DNA of 64,000 nucleotides from Arenibacter troitsensis (GCF_900177645.1 NZ_FXAO01000003.1:515938-579937), one strand, 5' to 3'; counted from the first letter of the stretch, positions 1 through 9,736 are shown. Numbers and translations: made by a program. Notes: generated by a model from the sequence alone, not told the origin.

Positions 1-2478
1 GAGGAAAATGTACTTCCGTTTATCCTCAAGAAATTGAACGTAAACACCACCTTATTGAACCAAATTTTGGAAAAGGAACTGGAGAGTTTCCCCAAAGTAT
101 CGGGTGGGGAAATTATGCTTTCCAGGGAAGCCAATAAGACTGTCACAGAAGCTAGTATTATTGCTAAAAAAATGGAGGACGAATACGTTTCCATAGAACA
201 TTTGTTATTGGCAATTTTTAAATCCAAGAGCAAAATAGCCCAAATACTAAAGGACCAAGGAGTTACGGAAAAGGACCTAAACGCGGCCATAAATGAATTG
301 AGAAAGGGTGGTAAGGTTACCTCCCAAAGTGCCGAGGACACCTATAACTCATTGAACAAGTATGCCAGAAATCTTAATGAGCTGGCGGATAGCGGAAAAT
401 TGGACCCAGTTATAGGCAGGGACGAGGAAATTAGGAGGGTTTTACAGATCTTATCACGTAGAACAAAAAACAACCCCATGCTGGTTGGGGAACCTGGTGT
501 AGGTAAAACTGCTATTGCAGAAGGGTTAGCCCATAGAATTGTTCAGGGCGACATTCCTGAAAACCTCAGGGATAAAATTATATATTCCTTGGATATGGGC
601 GCACTTATCGCAGGTGCCAAATACAAAGGGGAGTTTGAAGAGCGTTTAAAAGCCGTGATCAAGGAAGTAACCTCCTCGGACGGGAACATTGTACTCTTTA
701 TTGACGAAATCCACACCCTTGTCGGGGCCGGCGGCGGACAAGGCGCCATGGATGCCGCCAATATACTTAAGCCTGCCCTGGCCCGTGGGGAACTGCGAGC
801 CATAGGCGCAACCACCTTGGACGAATATCAAAAATATTTTGAAAAGGACAAAGCCCTGGAACGAAGGTTTCAGAAAGTAATAGTGGATGAACCGGATACA
901 GAAAGTGCCATATCCATTCTTAGGGGTATAAAAGAAAAGTACGAGGCTCACCATAAGGTTAGGATCAAGGACGAAGCTGTGATTGCGGCAGTTGAATTAT
1001 CACAACGCTACATTACCAATAGATTTTTGCCGGACAAGGCCATCGATCTAATGGACGAAGCCGCTTCCAAGTTGAGGATGGAAATAAATTCCAAACCTGA
1101 AGAATTGGATGTTTTGGATCGTAAAATTATGCAATTGGAGATAGAAATTGAAGCTATTAAGCGAGAGAACGACACCTCAAAACTCAAGGCTTTGAATGTG
1201 GACCTTGCCAATTTGAAGGAAGAGCGAAATGAAATCTTTGCCAAATGGGATAGCGAAAAAACGGTTGTGGACGATATCCAAAAAACAAAGAACGATATTG
1301 AAAACTTTAAATTGGAAGCCGAAAGGGCCGAGCGCAATGGCGATTATGGAAGAGTTGCCGAAATAAGGTATGGAAAAATAAAGGAAGCCCAAGAACGATT
1401 GGATAAACTGGAAAGCGAACTGGAAGAACAACAACTTGGGGAAACCCTAATCAAGGAAGAGGTCACCAATGAGGATATAGCCGAGGTGGTAGCCAAATGG
1501 ACAGGTATCCCAGTTACCAAAATGCTTCAGAGCGAAAGGGAAAAGCTGTTGAAATTGGAGGATGTGCTCCACAAAAGAGTGGTAGGACAGGAAGAAGCCA
1601 TACAGGCTGTTTCCGACGCCATAAGAAGAAGTAGGGCTGGTTTGCAGGACAGCAAAAGACCAATTGGCTCCTTCCTTTTCCTAGGAACTACGGGTGTGGG
1701 TAAGACAGAATTGGCAAAAACCTTGGCCGCCTATCTCTTTGATGATGAAAACGCTATGACCAGGATTGATATGAGCGAGTACCAAGAGCGTCATTCGGTT
1801 AGCAGATTGGTAGGTGCCCCTCCAGGATATGTAGGTTACGACGAAGGTGGCCAACTAACGGAGGCAGTGCGAAGAAGACCCTATTCCGTGGTGTTACTGG
1901 ATGAGATTGAAAAAGCACATCCAGATACTTTTAATATCCTTTTACAAGTATTGGATGAAGGCAGGCTAACGGACAACAAAGGTCGTGTGGCAGATTTTAA
2001 AAATACCATTATCATCATGACCAGTAATATGGGAAGCCATATTATTCAGGAAAAGTTTGAGGATAACAAAGACATCTATAGCGCCACAGAAGCTGCCAGA
2101 GTGGAAGTATTGGGACTGTTACGAAAAACTATAAGGCCAGAGTTCCTAAACCGTATAGACGACATTATCATGTTTACCCCTCTAAGCAAAAAGGACATTA
2201 AAAAGATAGTGGTTCTACAATTGGATCAGTTGAAAAAATTGGTTGCCAAACAGCAAATTATCATAGATGCAACCGAAGAGGCCATAGATTACCTGGCCAA
2301 CAAAGGATACGACCCGCAATATGGTGCAAGACCTATAAAACGGGTAATACAAAAAGAAGTATTGAATAATATTTCCAAAGAATTGTTAAGTGGTAAAATT
2401 CACCCTGGTGGAATTCTCCTAATAGACTCCTTTGACGATCAGCTAGTATTCAGAAATGAGAGTGAACTGGCCAAATAA
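1..2478 (+). CDS. clpB: ATP-dependent disaggregase ClpB (5'-truncated by window edge)
   Basis: ClpB is the cytosolic Hsp100 that threads aggregated proteins through a hexameric AAA+ pore together with DnaK. The frame is open from base 1, so the first 40 or so codons lie outside the window; 825 codons are visible. In order: the end of the Clp N-domain, AAA-1 with Walker [10 protein letters not shown] near codon 164 and the [11 protein letters not shown]alker B, the charged coiled-coil middle domain (about 360-490) that marks ClpB rather than ClpA/ClpC, AAA-2 with Walker [10 protein letters not shown] near codon 562, and the D2-small domain ending in [11 protein letters not shown] strong intrinsic terminator follows 20 bp downstream. 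The TTG at base 34 is not the start, since homologous sequence continues upstream. Confidence 0.97.
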   Translation, partial: EENVLPFILKKLNVNTTLLNQILEKELESFPKVSGGEIMLSREANKTVTEASIIAKKMEDEYVSIEHLLLAIFKSKSKIAQILKDQGVTEKDLNAAINELRKGGKVTSQSAEDTYNSLNKYARNLNELADSGKLDPVIGRDEEIRRVLQILSRRTKNNPMLVGEPGVGKTAIAEGLAHRIVQGDIPENLRDKIIYSLDMGALIAGAKYKGEFEERLKAVIKEVTSSDGNIVLFIDEIHTLVGAGGGQGAMDAANILKPALARGELRAIGATTLDEYQKYFEKDKALERRFQKVIVDEPDTESAISILRGIKEKYEAHHKVRIKDEAVIAAVELSQRYITNRFLPDKAIDLMDEAASKLRMEINSKPEELDVLDRKIMQLEIEIEAIKRENDTSKLKALNVDLANLKEERNEIFAKWDSEKTVVDDIQKTKNDIENFKLEAERAERNGDYGRVAEIRYGKIKEAQERLDKLESELEEQQLGETLIKEEVTNEDIAEVVAKWTGIPVTKMLQSEREKLLKLEDVLHKRVVGQEEAIQAVSDAIRRSRAGLQDSKRPIGSFLFLGTTGVGKTELAKTLAAYLFDDENAMTRIDMSEYQERHSVSRLVGAPPGYVGYDEGGQLTEAVRRRPYSVVLLDEIEKAHPDTFNILLQVLDEGRLTDNKGRVADFKNTIIIMTSNMGSHIIQEKFEDNKDIYSATEAARVEVLGLLRKTIRPEFLNRIDDIIMFTPLSKKDIKKIVVLQLDQLKKLVAKQQIIIDATEEAIDYLANKGYDPQYGARPIKRVIQKEVLNNISKELLSGKIHPGGILLIDSFDDQLVFRNESELAK

Positions 2479-2496
2479 GATGGCCAAATAAAATAG

Positions 2497-2533
2497 AAGG
2501 GCATCCAACTACAAATTGGATGCCCTTTTTTAT
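2497..2533 (+). terminator. Intrinsic terminator of clpB
   Basis: Arms 2497-2508 and 2516-2527 form a perfect 12-bp stem with a 7-nt loop, ending in a run of T. It lies just after the clpB stop and before the TetR gene. Confidence 0.9.
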
Positions 2534-2590
2534 TAACAATATATACCATGCAGTATAAGATTTTTTATATTAGCGTAAAACTGTAAGGAC

Positions 2591-3187
2591 ATGTCTACAA
2601 AAGCCGAGAGAACAACCGCCTATATTATTGAAACAGTTGCTCCCATTTTCAACAAGCTTGGATATGTTGGCACAAGTATGAGCGATCTAACAGAGGCCAC
2701 CGGCCTGACCAAAGGAGCTATTTACGGGAATTTTGAAAACAAGGATTCCTTGGCGCTGGCGGCGTTTGAATATAACAGCAAAAAATTATTATCGGAAATA
2801 GACGATAAGCTAAGTTCGAGCGGAACTTCCCTTCAAAAGCTTTTTGTACTTACCAATTTCTATCGTCACTACGATACTTTTATAGAGGAATTGGGCGGTT
2901 GCCCCATTTTGAATATCGGTATAGATGCCAATCACAATAATTCACAACTGCTGGCCGCAACCAGGGAAACCATAAAAACCATAGAGGGGAAAATTGCCCT
3001 TGTACTGGAAAATGGACTTAACAACAATGAATTGCGACTGCCAGTAACACCGCTCCAGTTTTCAAAGCAACTATTTACCATGATCCAAGGGGCCGTAGCT
3101 ATGGCCACTATAATGGGTGATAGAAAATACTTGTTGAACACCGTGACCTATTTGGACCAATTAATTGTCCGTGAAATAAAAAAGTAA
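2591..3187 (+). CDS. TetR/AcrR family transcriptional regulator
   Basis: A 198-residue one-component repressor-type protein. Residues 8-55 are the TetR helix-turn-helix domain (TSMSDLTEATGLTKGAIYGNF, the usual 'T-x-x-G-x-x-Y-x-x-F' signature). The remainder is an all-helical ligand and dimerisation domain containing GGCPILNIG, a motif I associate with the YxaF/LmrA-like branch. It is alone between the clpB terminator and a convergent gene, so no target operon can be read from context. Autoregulation is possible, but no obvious operator palindrome is visible in the 57-bp upstream gap. Ligand unknown. Confidence 0.9.
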   Translation: MSTKAERTTAYIIETVAPIFNKLGYVGTSMSDLTEATGLTKGAIYGNFENKDSLALAAFEYNSKKLLSEIDDKLSSSGTSLQKLFVLTNFYRHYDTFIEELGGCPILNIGIDANHNNSQLLAATRETIKTIEGKIALVLENGLNNNELRLPVTPLQFSKQLFTMIQGAVAMATIMGDRKYLLNTVTYLDQLIVREIKK

Positions 3188-3194
3188 TTGAACA

Positions 3195-4823
3195 TTACTC
3201 CCCTATTATCCTAAATATCCAGGTTCTTTCGGCATATTTGCCATTAAATTTATTATCCCTTGCCGCTTCCGCTTCACTAAGGGTATCAAACCTTTCCAAA
3301 TATACATAGTCCCACTTGGTCTTTTCCAAATAGAAAAACTTAGCGTCAATCCCTTTCTTCTTAAGACTCTCCACAAATATATCACGGTACCTAGACGTAC
3401 CATAAACATTGCCTATAAGATAAAATCCTGCTTTTTGGCCTTCCAGTTTATCAACTTCCTCGTAATGGCCTTGAGTTATCTTCTTGCCCGCCTTTTTCCG
3501 AGCCGCAATCATGTCCATGTCATCCTGGATTTTCTTAGCCAATGCCAGTTCCATAGCCTTAATGGAGTCCAATCTTTTTTGTTCCTTCAACTGTAGAGCC
3601 TTCGCCAAGGCTGCGGCCTCCTGTTCTTCCTTCAACCTTTTTGCCTCGGCCAATTCCTGAGCCACTCTTAATTCTTCCGCAAGCGCTTTCTTTTTCTTAC
3701 CTCTAACACGCTTCTGTTTTTTTTCCTTTTTTAGGGCTTTTTTTTCGGCCAAAGCCTCCGCCTTGCTTAGCTCCTGCTGCATTTTCCTTTCCTCTACTAT
3801 AGGATCCTCAGCTTCCGATTGAGTAACTTCTTCTGGTTGAGTAACCTCCTCTGGTTTTTCCAATTCTACTGGAGTCTCATCCACATCAAATCCAACTACC
3901 TTTTTACGTGGATCAGGACTACTTAGTGTATATGCCGCAATTATTTCAAAAGAGGGATCCATATCCTTAACCTCAGCGTCCAAGCCATATTCTATAAGGG
4001 CACCCAATGATAAATGCTTAAAAAATCTACCCCCAAGACCACCAGATATGCCATAGAAACTATTGTAACCACCTTGCAACCAAAACTTATTGGACGATAA
4101 TAGGGCATTAAGTCCTACCTGCGTATCTCCATAAGGCACCGATTTTACATACAGCATAGGCAGCAGATAGGCATTGTCCACACCATTAAATAAGGTAACT
4201 GGCAATTGATAGTCGATCATACCCATATATATCTTTTCATCGGATGCCGAAGCACTACTATTAGTAGCGAAATTATAATCGAACAGGTTTTCTGCGGTAA
4301 AACCAACGCTGAAACCATCCATAGAAAATCTGACTCCCGGGGCAAATTGCATTATAAATGCATTTTTGGCCAATTGCAATTGGGGCAATAAAATTTCTGG
4401 ATTTGGACTATACCTATCGTCTGCAATTTCACTATTAAAACCAAATACGTTCAAACCAACGGACAATTGCATATTATTGCCAAAATCGAAGGCGTATGCA
4501 TAGTTGAGTACTCCACCGGTATTTAAAAACACCCCCGTATTATTTTGCACAAAACCAACGCCTATAGAAGACTGGGTGTTTATTTTTCTGGAATAATTTA
4601 AGAAAATGGAAGTAGGGTCACCATCTATGGTCTGCCATTGATACCTGGACCACCAGGCAATAGACTCTGGATTGTTCCTATCCAGTGAAAAAACCGGATT
4701 AAACAAACTGGCATTGAATTCGGTTAAATTATGCTGCCTTAAGTCCGTTGGAAGCGCAACTTCTTGTGCCTGCGAAAACAAAACCGCAAACAAAATAGCA
4801 TAAATAGCGTACTTTTTATCCAT
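3195..4823 (-). CDS. PorP/SprF family outer-membrane protein with charged linker and SPOR-like tail
   Basis: Residues 1-20 are a signal peptide. Residues 20-290 show the PorP/SprF beta-barrel pattern (SLDRNNPESIAWW-like start, alternating aromatic strands, SVGFTAENLF), a family tied to type IX secretion and surface adhesin or gliding partners. Family members usually end near 300-320 residues. Here an E/K/A-rich low-complexity, probably coiled-coil stretch (about 300-450) follows, then an 80-residue C-terminal unit (AGFYLIGNVYGTSRYRDIFV) resembling a SPOR-type peptidoglycan-binding fold. I take the ATG at 4823; the in-frame TTG two codons earlier is less likely. The large adhesin that usually accompanies PorP is not adjacent. 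The SPOR assignment is inference. Confidence 0.8.
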   Translation of the reverse strand: MDKKYAIYAILFAVLFSQAQEVALPTDLRQHNLTEFNASLFNPVFSLDRNNPESIAWWSRYQWQTIDGDPTSIFLNYSRKINTQSSIGVGFVQNNTGVFLNTGGVLNYAYAFDFGNNMQLSVGLNVFGFNSEIADDRYSPNPEILLPQLQLAKNAFIMQFAPGVRFSMDGFSVGFTAENLFDYNFATNSSASASDEKIYMGMIDYQLPVTLFNGVDNAYLLPMLYVKSVPYGDTQVGLNALLSSNKFWLQGGYNSFYGISGGLGGRFFKHLSLGALIEYGLDAEVKDMDPSFEIIAAYTLSSPDPRKKVVGFDVDETPVELEKPEEVTQPEEVTQSEAEDPIVEERKMQQELSKAEALAEKKALKKEKKQKRVRGKKKKALAEELRVAQELAEAKRLKEEQEAAALAKALQLKEQKRLDSIKAMELALAKKIQDDMDMIAARKKAGKKITQGHYEEVDKLEGQKAGFYLIGNVYGTSRYRDIFVESLKKKGIDAKFFYLEKTKWDYVYLERFDTLSEAEAARDNKFNGKYAERTWIFRIIGE

Positions 4824-4919
4824 ATACAAAAGAACAAAAAACTATGGGCACTACATACTTTTTTACTGTAATTTTAGTTACTTTACTAGAAGAACCAAAT
4901 ACCAAAAATAGAATTGATC

Positions 4920-5450
4920 ATGAAACGTATACACCTGCTATTGATTCTTTCCTTCACCATCGGCGCTATGTCCTGTAAGGAAGATCCGAAGTTACCCCTT
5001 GAAAACGCAGAAGATTCTATTTCCACTTTTTATTTTATAAGACATGCCGAAAAAGATCGTAGCGATCCTGAAAATATAGATCCCGAGTTAAATCAGGATG
5101 GATTGGGGCGGGCTATACGCTGGGCCGAAGTTTTTGATCCCGTTGCCCTGGATGCCATTTACATCACCGATTTTGAAAGAACGGCGATGACCGCAGCGCC
5201 AACGTCCGTGAAAAAAGAAATTACCCCCCAATATTACGACCCAAAGGCACTCATTATCGAAGAATTTAAAAATCTAAATCTTGGCAAAAACGTTCTTATT
5301 GTTGGCCATAGCAATACCACTCCGGAATTCGTAAATCTCATGTTGGGAGAGGAAAAATATGAACACATGGACGATTATGACAATAGCAGCCTATTTATTG
5401 TACGGATCATAAATGGAAAAGCCACCGATATTAGATTAAAAATGGACTAA
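4920..5450 (+). CDS. SixA-like histidine phosphatase lipoprotein
   Basis: The start ATG at 4920 gives a lipoprotein signal peptide (IGAMSC lipobox near residue 19); the TTG six bases upstream would only add two residues. The mature part is a compact histidine phosphatase domain: the catalytic FIRHAEKDRSD motif near residue 40, YITDFERTAMTA with the second arginine, and VGHSNTTPE with the second catalytic histidine near residue 138. Enzymes of this size (SixA type) dephosphorylate phosphohistidine or small phosphoesters. The substrate is unknown, and the lipid anchor puts it outside the cytoplasm. It converges on the next gene with a 4-nt overlap of stop codons. Confidence 0.85.
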   Translation: MKRIHLLLILSFTIGAMSCKEDPKLPLENAEDSISTFYFIRHAEKDRSDPENIDPELNQDGLGRAIRWAEVFDPVALDAIYITDFERTAMTAAPTSVKKEITPQYYDPKALIIEEFKNLNLGKNVLIVGHSNTTPEFVNLMLGEEKYEHMDDYDNSSLFIVRIINGKATDIRLKMD

Positions 5451-6193
5451 TTGGAAGCTGTTACTGAAATATCTTTCAACTCTATTTTTGAGAGTAATTT
5501 CAATTTGTCTTTTTCATAAAGAACATCCACGTCGTAGAATGCACTGTCCCCTAAAGAGGCGGCATAATTTTCATAATCAACAAAACGGATACCTCCATGA
5601 TAGCGCTCATTATATGCTGCCCTAAAACGGATTCCACCTCCATCCACATAAAACTTGTACGCTAGGTAATCGGGCTTAAAGGTTTCCTTATTAAACCAAT
5701 ACAGGTAAATATCTTCATAATCCTTTCCTCCACCTTTCTGATCAAAAGTTACTTTTACCTTATAATACTCCTTGTCCCTTACTGTAACTTCCCCCAATAA
5801 CTCCTTATTGACAGCAGGATCGTTCAGACCGTATGGCAAGTAGGCAAAGTAATGCACGGAATTCACGGAATTTGCATATAAATTGGCAATGGAGTCCTTT
5901 AGTGGCACCAAACTATCGTTAATAAATCGACTAAAACCTCGGCTAACTTTTACATCCACTACCTTTGTGGAGTCGGTTAATTTAATACGTTTTAAAATTC
6001 TTTTTCCGTCTTGCCATTCAGCAGCATATTCATAATCCCTGAATTTATAGTATAAATCATTGGTTTTATACTGCTCCCCTCCACTTACCAAAATGGACTT
6101 ATCCACTATTTCTTGGGCGGAAAGGGTGGTTCGCGCTTGTTCCTTGCACGAAAAAATAAAAATAACAAGCGTTAATAGGGTTACTACTCTCAT
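5447..6193 (-). CDS. DUF6503-like periplasmic/lipoprotein of unknown function
   Basis: A 248-residue protein with a lipoprotein signal (IFIFSC near residue 16). It then has a beta-rich body with repeated aromatic patterns (YKFRDYEY, YLYWFNKETFKPDYLAYKFY, GIRFVDYENY). The overall look, the 'KSILVSGG' start and the Flavobacteria setting match the family I know as DUF6503. The fold resembles outer-membrane lipoprotein-sorting-like proteins that bind lipid or hydrophobic ligands, but that is inference. Its stop overlaps the convergent phosphatase stop. No enzyme motif is visible. Confidence 0.75.
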   Translation of the reverse strand: MRVVTLLTLVIFIFSCKEQARTTLSAQEIVDKSILVSGGEQYKTNDLYYKFRDYEYAAEWQDGKRILKRIKLTDSTKVVDVKVSRGFSRFINDSLVPLKDSIANLYANSVNSVHYFAYLPYGLNDPAVNKELLGEVTVRDKEYYKVKVTFDQKGGGKDYEDIYLYWFNKETFKPDYLAYKFYVDGGGIRFRAAYNERYHGGIRFVDYENYAASLGDSAFYDVDVLYEKDKLKLLSKIELKDISVTASN

Positions 6194-6292
6194 TCAATAA
6201 CTTTTCATATTAATCGCACAGTTGGCACATTCATTACAAAAAAAACATAGTTATATTCAAAAAAATTGGCAGGATCTATACTTATGCCCTAA

Positions 6293-6322
6293 TTGCCAAT
6301 CGGATAATTGTTTCTATTTTTG
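6293..6322 (+). promoter_or_regulatory. Bacteroidota promoter of smpB
   Basis: TTG at 6293-6295, exactly 19 nt spacer, then TATTTTTG (6315-6322), a full match to TTG-N19-TAnnTTTG. The expected start of transcription falls within a few bases of the smpB ATG at 6331, so the mRNA would be nearly leaderless. Confidence 0.75.
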
Positions 6323-6330
6323 TCAAACAT

Positions 6331-6792
6331 ATGCAGAAAAAAATAAATATAAAGAACAAAAGGGCCCGATTCGATTACGAGTTGCTGGATACCTATACGG
6401 CAGGTATTGTATTGTCTGGTACCGAAATTAAATCTATCCGGGAAAGCAAGGCTTCCATCTCGGAAAGCTTTTGTGAATTTAATGATCTGGGAGAGTTGTT
6501 TGTTATTAATATGCAGGTAGACGAATATTCCCATGGAACGCATTATAACCATAAACCGAAAGCAGAGCGAAAACTTTTGCTCAACCGAGGTGAACTGAAA
6601 AAACTGGAAAAAGAAGTAAAAAACTCAGGTTTAACCATCATTCCCTTAAATCTTTTTTTGAACGAAAGGGGCTTGGCCAAGATGAACATCGCTTTGGCAA
6701 GAGGTAAAAAACTATATGACAAGCGAGAAACTATCAAGGATCGTGACAACAAGAAAAACCTGGATAGAATCAAGAAAAGCTTCAACAATTAG
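6331..6792 (+). CDS. smpB: SsrA-binding protein SmpB
   Basis: SmpB binds tmRNA and brings it to stalled ribosomes for trans-translation. The 153-residue length is typical. The OB-fold core is clear: [18 protein letters not shown] at the N-terminus, the GTEIKSIR signature near residue 30, [10 protein letters not shown] and [13 protein letters not shown] near residue 130, and a basic C-terminal tail that enters the decoding site. It has its own promoter, is alone, and converges on pcm with an 8-bp gap. Confidence 0.97.
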   Translation: MQKKINIKNKRARFDYELLDTYTAGIVLSGTEIKSIRESKASISESFCEFNDLGELFVINMQVDEYSHGTHYNHKPKAERKLLLNRGELKKLEKEVKNSGLTIIPLNLFLNERGLAKMNIALARGKKLYDKRETIKDRDNKKNLDRIKKSFNN

Positions 6793-6800
6793 GATTTCCC

Positions 6801-7442
6801 TTAATTTTTGTCCTCCAATAAAGGCACAAATCTAAAGGATCCCAATTCCTTTTTCTCAAATTCTTTGGCAGACTTTCTAACAAACAATGTCATAATTTGC
6901 TCGTCTGTCCCTACCGGTATAACCAACCTACCCCCTACCTTAAGTTGGGCCAGTAAAGGATTTGGCACAAAAGGCGCCCCAGCGGTTACTATAATACTAT
7001 CAAATGGCGCCTCTTCCGGCAATCCTTTATACCCATCTCCAAATATTACTTTTTTGGGTCTATAGCCCATTTTTTTAAAAAAAAGATTGGTCTTTTTAAA
7101 GAGCTCCAACTGTCGCTCAATGGTATATACCCTTGCCTTTAATTTTAGCAATACTGCGGTTTGATAACCACTTCCAGTTCCTATTTCCAAAATCTTATGA
7201 TTGGGCTGCACTTGTAAAAGTTCGGATTGAAAAGCTACCGTATAGGGTTGGGAAATAGTTTGGTCCGCACCAATAGGAAAAGCCTTATCCTGGTACGCAT
7301 GGTCTTCAAAACTACTATCTAGAAATAGGTGTCTCGGAACTGCCCGGATGGCCTCTAGAACGGAATTGTCCATAATTCCCTTCCCGGAAAGGATGTCCGC
7401 CAATTTGTTGCGCATCCCCCTATGTTTTAGTGTATCTTTCAA
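6801..7442 (-). CDS. pcm: Protein-L-isoaspartate O-methyltransferase
   Basis: PCMT methylates L-isoaspartyl residues in aged proteins using SAM, starting their repair. The 213-residue class I methyltransferase has motif I EIGTGSGYQT near residue 84 and the PCMT-specific TISQPYTVAFQ near residue 62, plus the GDGYKGLPEEAPFD and GGRLVIPVG motifs. The start is probably the TTG at 7442, because the family N-terminal segment (KDTLKHRGMRNKLA) is encoded there; the first ATG would cut into it. No signal peptide, so cytoplasmic. Confidence 0.93.
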   Translation of the reverse strand: MKDTLKHRGMRNKLADILSGKGIMDNSVLEAIRAVPRHLFLDSSFEDHAYQDKAFPIGADQTISQPYTVAFQSELLQVQPNHKILEIGTGSGYQTAVLLKLKARVYTIERQLELFKKTNLFFKKMGYRPKKVIFGDGYKGLPEEAPFDSIIVTAGAPFVPNPLLAQLKVGGRLVIPVGTDEQIMTLFVRKSAKEFEKKELGSFRFVPLLEDKN

Positions 7443-7699
7443 TTGTTTGGTTTTGGTGGGTAAAGTTAAAAAACGAAAATCTTAAAATAAAGAAATCATA
7501 AAATTTACCCACTGCAATCTAATCTATTCTTTCCTGCGAAGGTAAATTTAACCTAGATTTCTTTAGTTCCAAAAACCCTTATTGAATTATCTTCAACAAT
7601 TATTTGCATCCCATTTTCCAACATTGCATTGTTGACAAAAAAGATGGTCCTTAAAACTTAAGTTTTGTTTTTTAAGACCCTAAACTTGCAAACTATCCT
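7443..7699. promoter_or_regulatory. Palindrome-rich divergent intergenic region
   Basis: This gap between pcm and the Gfo/Idh gene holds no gene. It contains a 9-bp inverted repeat GTGGGTAAA/TTTACCCAC (7456-7464 and 7504-7512) and an AGGTAAATTTAACCT near-palindrome around 7540-7555. A CAACA/TGTTG hairpin lies around 7619-7634. A 14-bp perfect palindrome AAAACTTAAGTTTT (7653-7666) sits inside a larger GGTC.../...GACC dyad (about 7647-7680). These sit just upstream of the forward promoter and look like operator sites; the regulator is unknown. Confidence 0.45.
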
Positions 7700-7707
7700 T
7701 ATTTTTG
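7700..7707 (+). promoter_or_regulatory. -7 element of the Gfo/Idh gene
   Basis: TATTTTTG matches TAnnTTTG and lies 16 bp before the ATG at 7724. No TTG stands at the usual 19-nt distance, so only the -7 box is supported. Confidence 0.5.
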
Positions 7708-7723
7708 AGGAAAATAAATACAT

Positions 7724-8692
7724 ATGCTTAATGTTGGCGTCCTAGGAGCAGGACATTTAGGAAAAATTCATCTAAGATTACTGAATGAGTCCCAAAAATA
7801 TAATTTGGTTGGTTTTTACGATCCCGATGTCATTAACGGCAAAAAAGTGGAAGCCGAATTCGGCTACACTTTTTTCGACAACATAAATAAACTAATAGAT
7901 GCCGTAGATGTAGTGGACATAGTTACCCCTACCCTTTCCCATTTCGATTGCGCCAAAAAGGCCATGGAAAAAGGAAAACATGTTTTTATTGAAAAGCCTA
8001 TTACCAATACCCTGCAAGAAGCCGAAGAACTGTTGCATTTGGAAAAAAAACAACAAGTAAAGGGACAGGTAGGCCATGTGGAAAGATTCAATCCCGCTTT
8101 TATGGCCGTCAAGGAAAATATTAATAATCCCATGTTTATTGAGACCCATAGGTTGGCAGAATTTAATCCAAGGGGGACGGATGTACCTGTTGTTTTGGAT
8201 TTGATGATCCATGATATTGATGCCATCCTTAGCGTGGTAAAATCCAAGGTTAAACAAATTAATGCCAGTGGGGTTTCGGTTATTAGCAACTCACCAGATA
8301 TTGCCAATGCCAGAATAGAATTTGAAAACGGCTGCGTGGCCAACCTAACGGCAAGTAGAATTTCCCTGAAAAACATGAGAAAGTCTCGTTTTTTCCAAAA
8401 AGACGCCTATATCGCTGTGGATTTTTTGGAGAAAAAAGTTGAAGTGGTCAAAATGAAAGACGCCCCTGAAAAACCAGGCGATTTTGACATGATATTACAA
8501 AATGCTGAAGGAATAAAGAAACAGATCTATTTTGAAAATCCAGATATAGCTGTCAACAATGCTATACTGGACGAGTTGGAGACCTTTGCAGATGCTATAA
8601 ACAACAACACCGTCCCCGTGGTAACCCTGGAACAAGGTACACAGGCCTTAAAGGTTGCCTTGGAAGTCATTGCGTCCTTCCAAAGGAAATAA
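7724..8692 (+). CDS. Gfo/Idh/MocA family NAD(P)-dependent oxidoreductase
   Basis: A 322-residue cytosolic dehydrogenase. The N-terminal Rossmann fold has VGVLGAGHLGKIHLRLL (residues 3-19). The family EKP motif (HVFIEKPITNT, near 90) precedes a GFO-IDH-MocA C-terminal alpha/beta domain carrying VLDLMIHDIDAIL, where the histidine is the usual catalytic position. Such enzymes oxidise sugars, inositols or UDP-sugars; nothing here fixes the substrate. The following 3-hydroxyacyl-CoA dehydrogenase starts 75 bp downstream in the same direction. Confidence 0.9.
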   Translation: MLNVGVLGAGHLGKIHLRLLNESQKYNLVGFYDPDVINGKKVEAEFGYTFFDNINKLIDAVDVVDIVTPTLSHFDCAKKAMEKGKHVFIEKPITNTLQEAEELLHLEKKQQVKGQVGHVERFNPAFMAVKENINNPMFIETHRLAEFNPRGTDVPVVLDLMIHDIDAILSVVKSKVKQINASGVSVISNSPDIANARIEFENGCVANLTASRISLKNMRKSRFFQKDAYIAVDFLEKKVEVVKMKDAPEKPGDFDMILQNAEGIKKQIYFENPDIAVNNAILDELETFADAINNNTVPVVTLEQGTQALKVALEVIASFQRK

Positions 8693-8767
8693 GCGATAGT
8701 TTTTATATTTTTCCTTGTAGACAAAGGCATGAACTATTAGAATAAAATTCCAAGTAAACGCATTCAT

Positions 8768-9655
8768 ATGAAAAATATAGCAGTCATAGGGGCAGGAACA
8801 ATGGGTAATGGTATTGCCCATGTAATTGCTCAAAATGGATTCAAGACCAACCTTATCGATATTTCACAGGAAGCCCTGGACAAGGGCCTTATCACCATCG
8901 AAAAAAATCTCGACAGAATGGTGGCCAAGGAACTTATCTCGGAAATGGACAAGAAATCCGCCTTGGGAAACATTACTCCCTACACCAACCTGGCAGACGG
9001 AATCAAGAAGGTCGACTTGGTAATTGAGGCCGCAACGGAAAATACGGCCCTTAAATTAAAAATCTTCGGGGAATTGGATGAATTGTGCCAACCTACCACC
9101 ATTTTGGCAACCAACACCTCCTCTATTTCCATTACCCAGATTGCAGCGGCCACCAAAAGGGCGGATAAGGTTATTGGAATGCACTTTATGAATCCCGTAC
9201 CCATAATGCAATTGGTAGAGATAATTAGAGGCTATAACACTTCTGATGAAGTTACGGATACCATTATGAATCTTTCCACAAGACTCGGAAAAACACCAAC
9301 GGAAGTCAATGACTACCCTGGTTTTGTTGCCAATCGAATATTGATGCCCATGATCAATGAAGCAATAGAAACGCTGTACAATAGAGTTGCCGGGGTTAAC
9401 GAGATCGACACGGTAATGAAATTAGGGATGGCCCACCCCATGGGCCCATTACAACTGGCGGATTTTATTGGACTGGATGTTTGTTTGTCCATTTTAAATG
9501 TTATGTACGACGGATTTAAGAACCCAAAATATGCACCATGCCCATTACTGGTAAATATGGTAACCGCCGGAAAATTGGGGGTTAAATCAGGGGAAGGCTT
9601 TTACGATTATTCCGAATCCCGAAAGGCCGAAATGGTTTCCAAACAATTTAAATAG
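8768..9655 (+). CDS. 3-hydroxybutyryl-CoA / 3-hydroxyacyl-CoA dehydrogenase
   Basis: Catalyses NAD(P)-dependent interconversion of 3-hydroxyacyl-CoA and 3-ketoacyl-CoA. 295 residues, the size of single-function PaaH/Hbd enzymes. Motifs: GAGTMGNGIAHVIAQNG (6-22), ATNTSSISIT, GMHFMNPVPIMQLVEII with the catalytic histidine near 139, and the C-terminal domain DYPGFVANRILMPMINEA and MGPLQLADFIGLD. No thiolase or crotonase is adjacent, so it could serve beta-oxidation, phenylacetate or butanoate metabolism. Confidence 0.93.
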   Translation: MKNIAVIGAGTMGNGIAHVIAQNGFKTNLIDISQEALDKGLITIEKNLDRMVAKELISEMDKKSALGNITPYTNLADGIKKVDLVIEAATENTALKLKIFGELDELCQPTTILATNTSSISITQIAAATKRADKVIGMHFMNPVPIMQLVEIIRGYNTSDEVTDTIMNLSTRLGKTPTEVNDYPGFVANRILMPMINEAIETLYNRVAGVNEIDTVMKLGMAHPMGPLQLADFIGLDVCLSILNVMYDGFKNPKYAPCPLLVNMVTAGKLGVKSGEGFYDYSESRKAEMVSKQFK

Positions 9656-9736
9656 CAATCCATTGCACGCGTCAACTTCAATTACAACTTTGATGTTGCA
9701 CAAGAACCTTGTTTTGATTAAAAAAGATAAAATTAA

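Noticed and set aside
543..1434. Several minus-strand open frames opposite clpB (85-109 codons)
   Set aside because: They lie entirely antisense to the strongly conserved clpB frame and have no family features; they are codon-bias shadows.
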